This document shows, one piece after another, positions 63,978-64,000 of a stretch of 64,000 bases of DNA; position 1 is the first letter of the stretch, and each line of letters opens with the position of its first letter. Below the pieces are notes generated by a model that saw only the letters and a list, made by a program, of their open reading frames with translations, had not been told where the DNA came from and searched no databases. A program made the translations under genes and the position numbers. The DNA is from Pseudomonas taeanensis MS-3 (lineage in GTDB: Bacteria; Pseudomonadota; Gammaproteobacteria; Pseudomonadales; Pseudomonadaceae), in assembly GCF_000498575.2 (NCBI RefSeq), contig NZ_AWSQ01000009.1:186001-250000 (forward strand). The letters run 5' to 3'.

Positions 63978-64000
63978 GCTGCCCTGTAGGATTCGGCGGG

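Overview
The window is chromosomal DNA from a Pseudomonas (Gammaproteobacteria). It is GC-rich and densely coded. The right end carries the order scpA-scpB-rluB, diguanylate cyclase, yciK-like SDR, mupP, ubiG, methylthioadenosine deaminase, mtnA, gyrA, which I know from the Pseudomonas core chromosome. A CpxR/Spy/CpxS set and a complete Lap biofilm locus fit the same genus. No rRNA, tRNA, CRISPR array, prophage or intact insertion sequence was found.

Layout. (1) 1-6255: a BCCT transporter cut by the left edge, an iron alcohol dehydrogenase and a CoA-acylating semialdehyde dehydrogenase, then IclR and LysR regulators. This matches the dddT-dddB-dddC-dddR part of bacterial dimethylsulfoniopropionate (DMSP) catabolic clusters; dddD itself would lie to the left, out of view. 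(2) 6392-6994: a DTW-domain tRNA-modification enzyme. (3) 7137-21910: a Lap system. It has the type I exporter LapE-LapB-LapC, a compact 2188-residue LapA-type adhesin with a TAAG cleavage site, the degenerate GGDEF/EAL receptor LapD and the protease LapG. (4) 22050-33703: YbaN-like and UPF0149 proteins, RecQ, a diguanylate cyclase, a DUF2804 protein, a SlyA-like regulator with an MFS exporter, an orphan FimV-like protein, a SelW-like protein, an EamA transporter and CsaA. (5) 33795-36595: an AraC regulator facing a metallophosphoesterase/glycosyltransferase pair that resembles the PlcP-Agt phosphorus-sparing lipid-remodelling operon, with Pho-box-like repeats upstream. (6) 36688-45930: CyaB, an HD-domain protein with an Mpo1-like protein, an AraC regulator, two tandem TrkH subunits, a YkgJ protein, a nitroreductase and the CpxA-like kinase. 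(7) 46005-53262: Spy/CpxP, CpxR, a small coiled-coil protein, a MITE-like element, YciI, RNase AM, YciO, a PA2779-like protein, TrpS, ScpA and ScpB. (8) 53507-63945: RluB through GyrA.

How the parts fit. Several modules point to surface attachment under c-di-GMP control: LapA to LapG plus two GGDEF proteins with intact inhibitory sites. Others point to a nutrient-variable aquatic setting: a DMSP-type catabolic cluster and putative phospholipid replacement under phosphate limitation. The strongest regulatory readings are a near-consensus SlyA box before the MarR/MFS operon, a Pho-box-like triple repeat before the PlcP-Agt pair, and a CpxR-like box before spy. I did not find an obviously new multi-gene system. 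The best leads are the DMSP cluster, the compact LapA with its AT-richer vWA section, the PlcP-Agt operon, and the HD/Mpo1 pair. All family calls come from reading the sequence; no database search was run.
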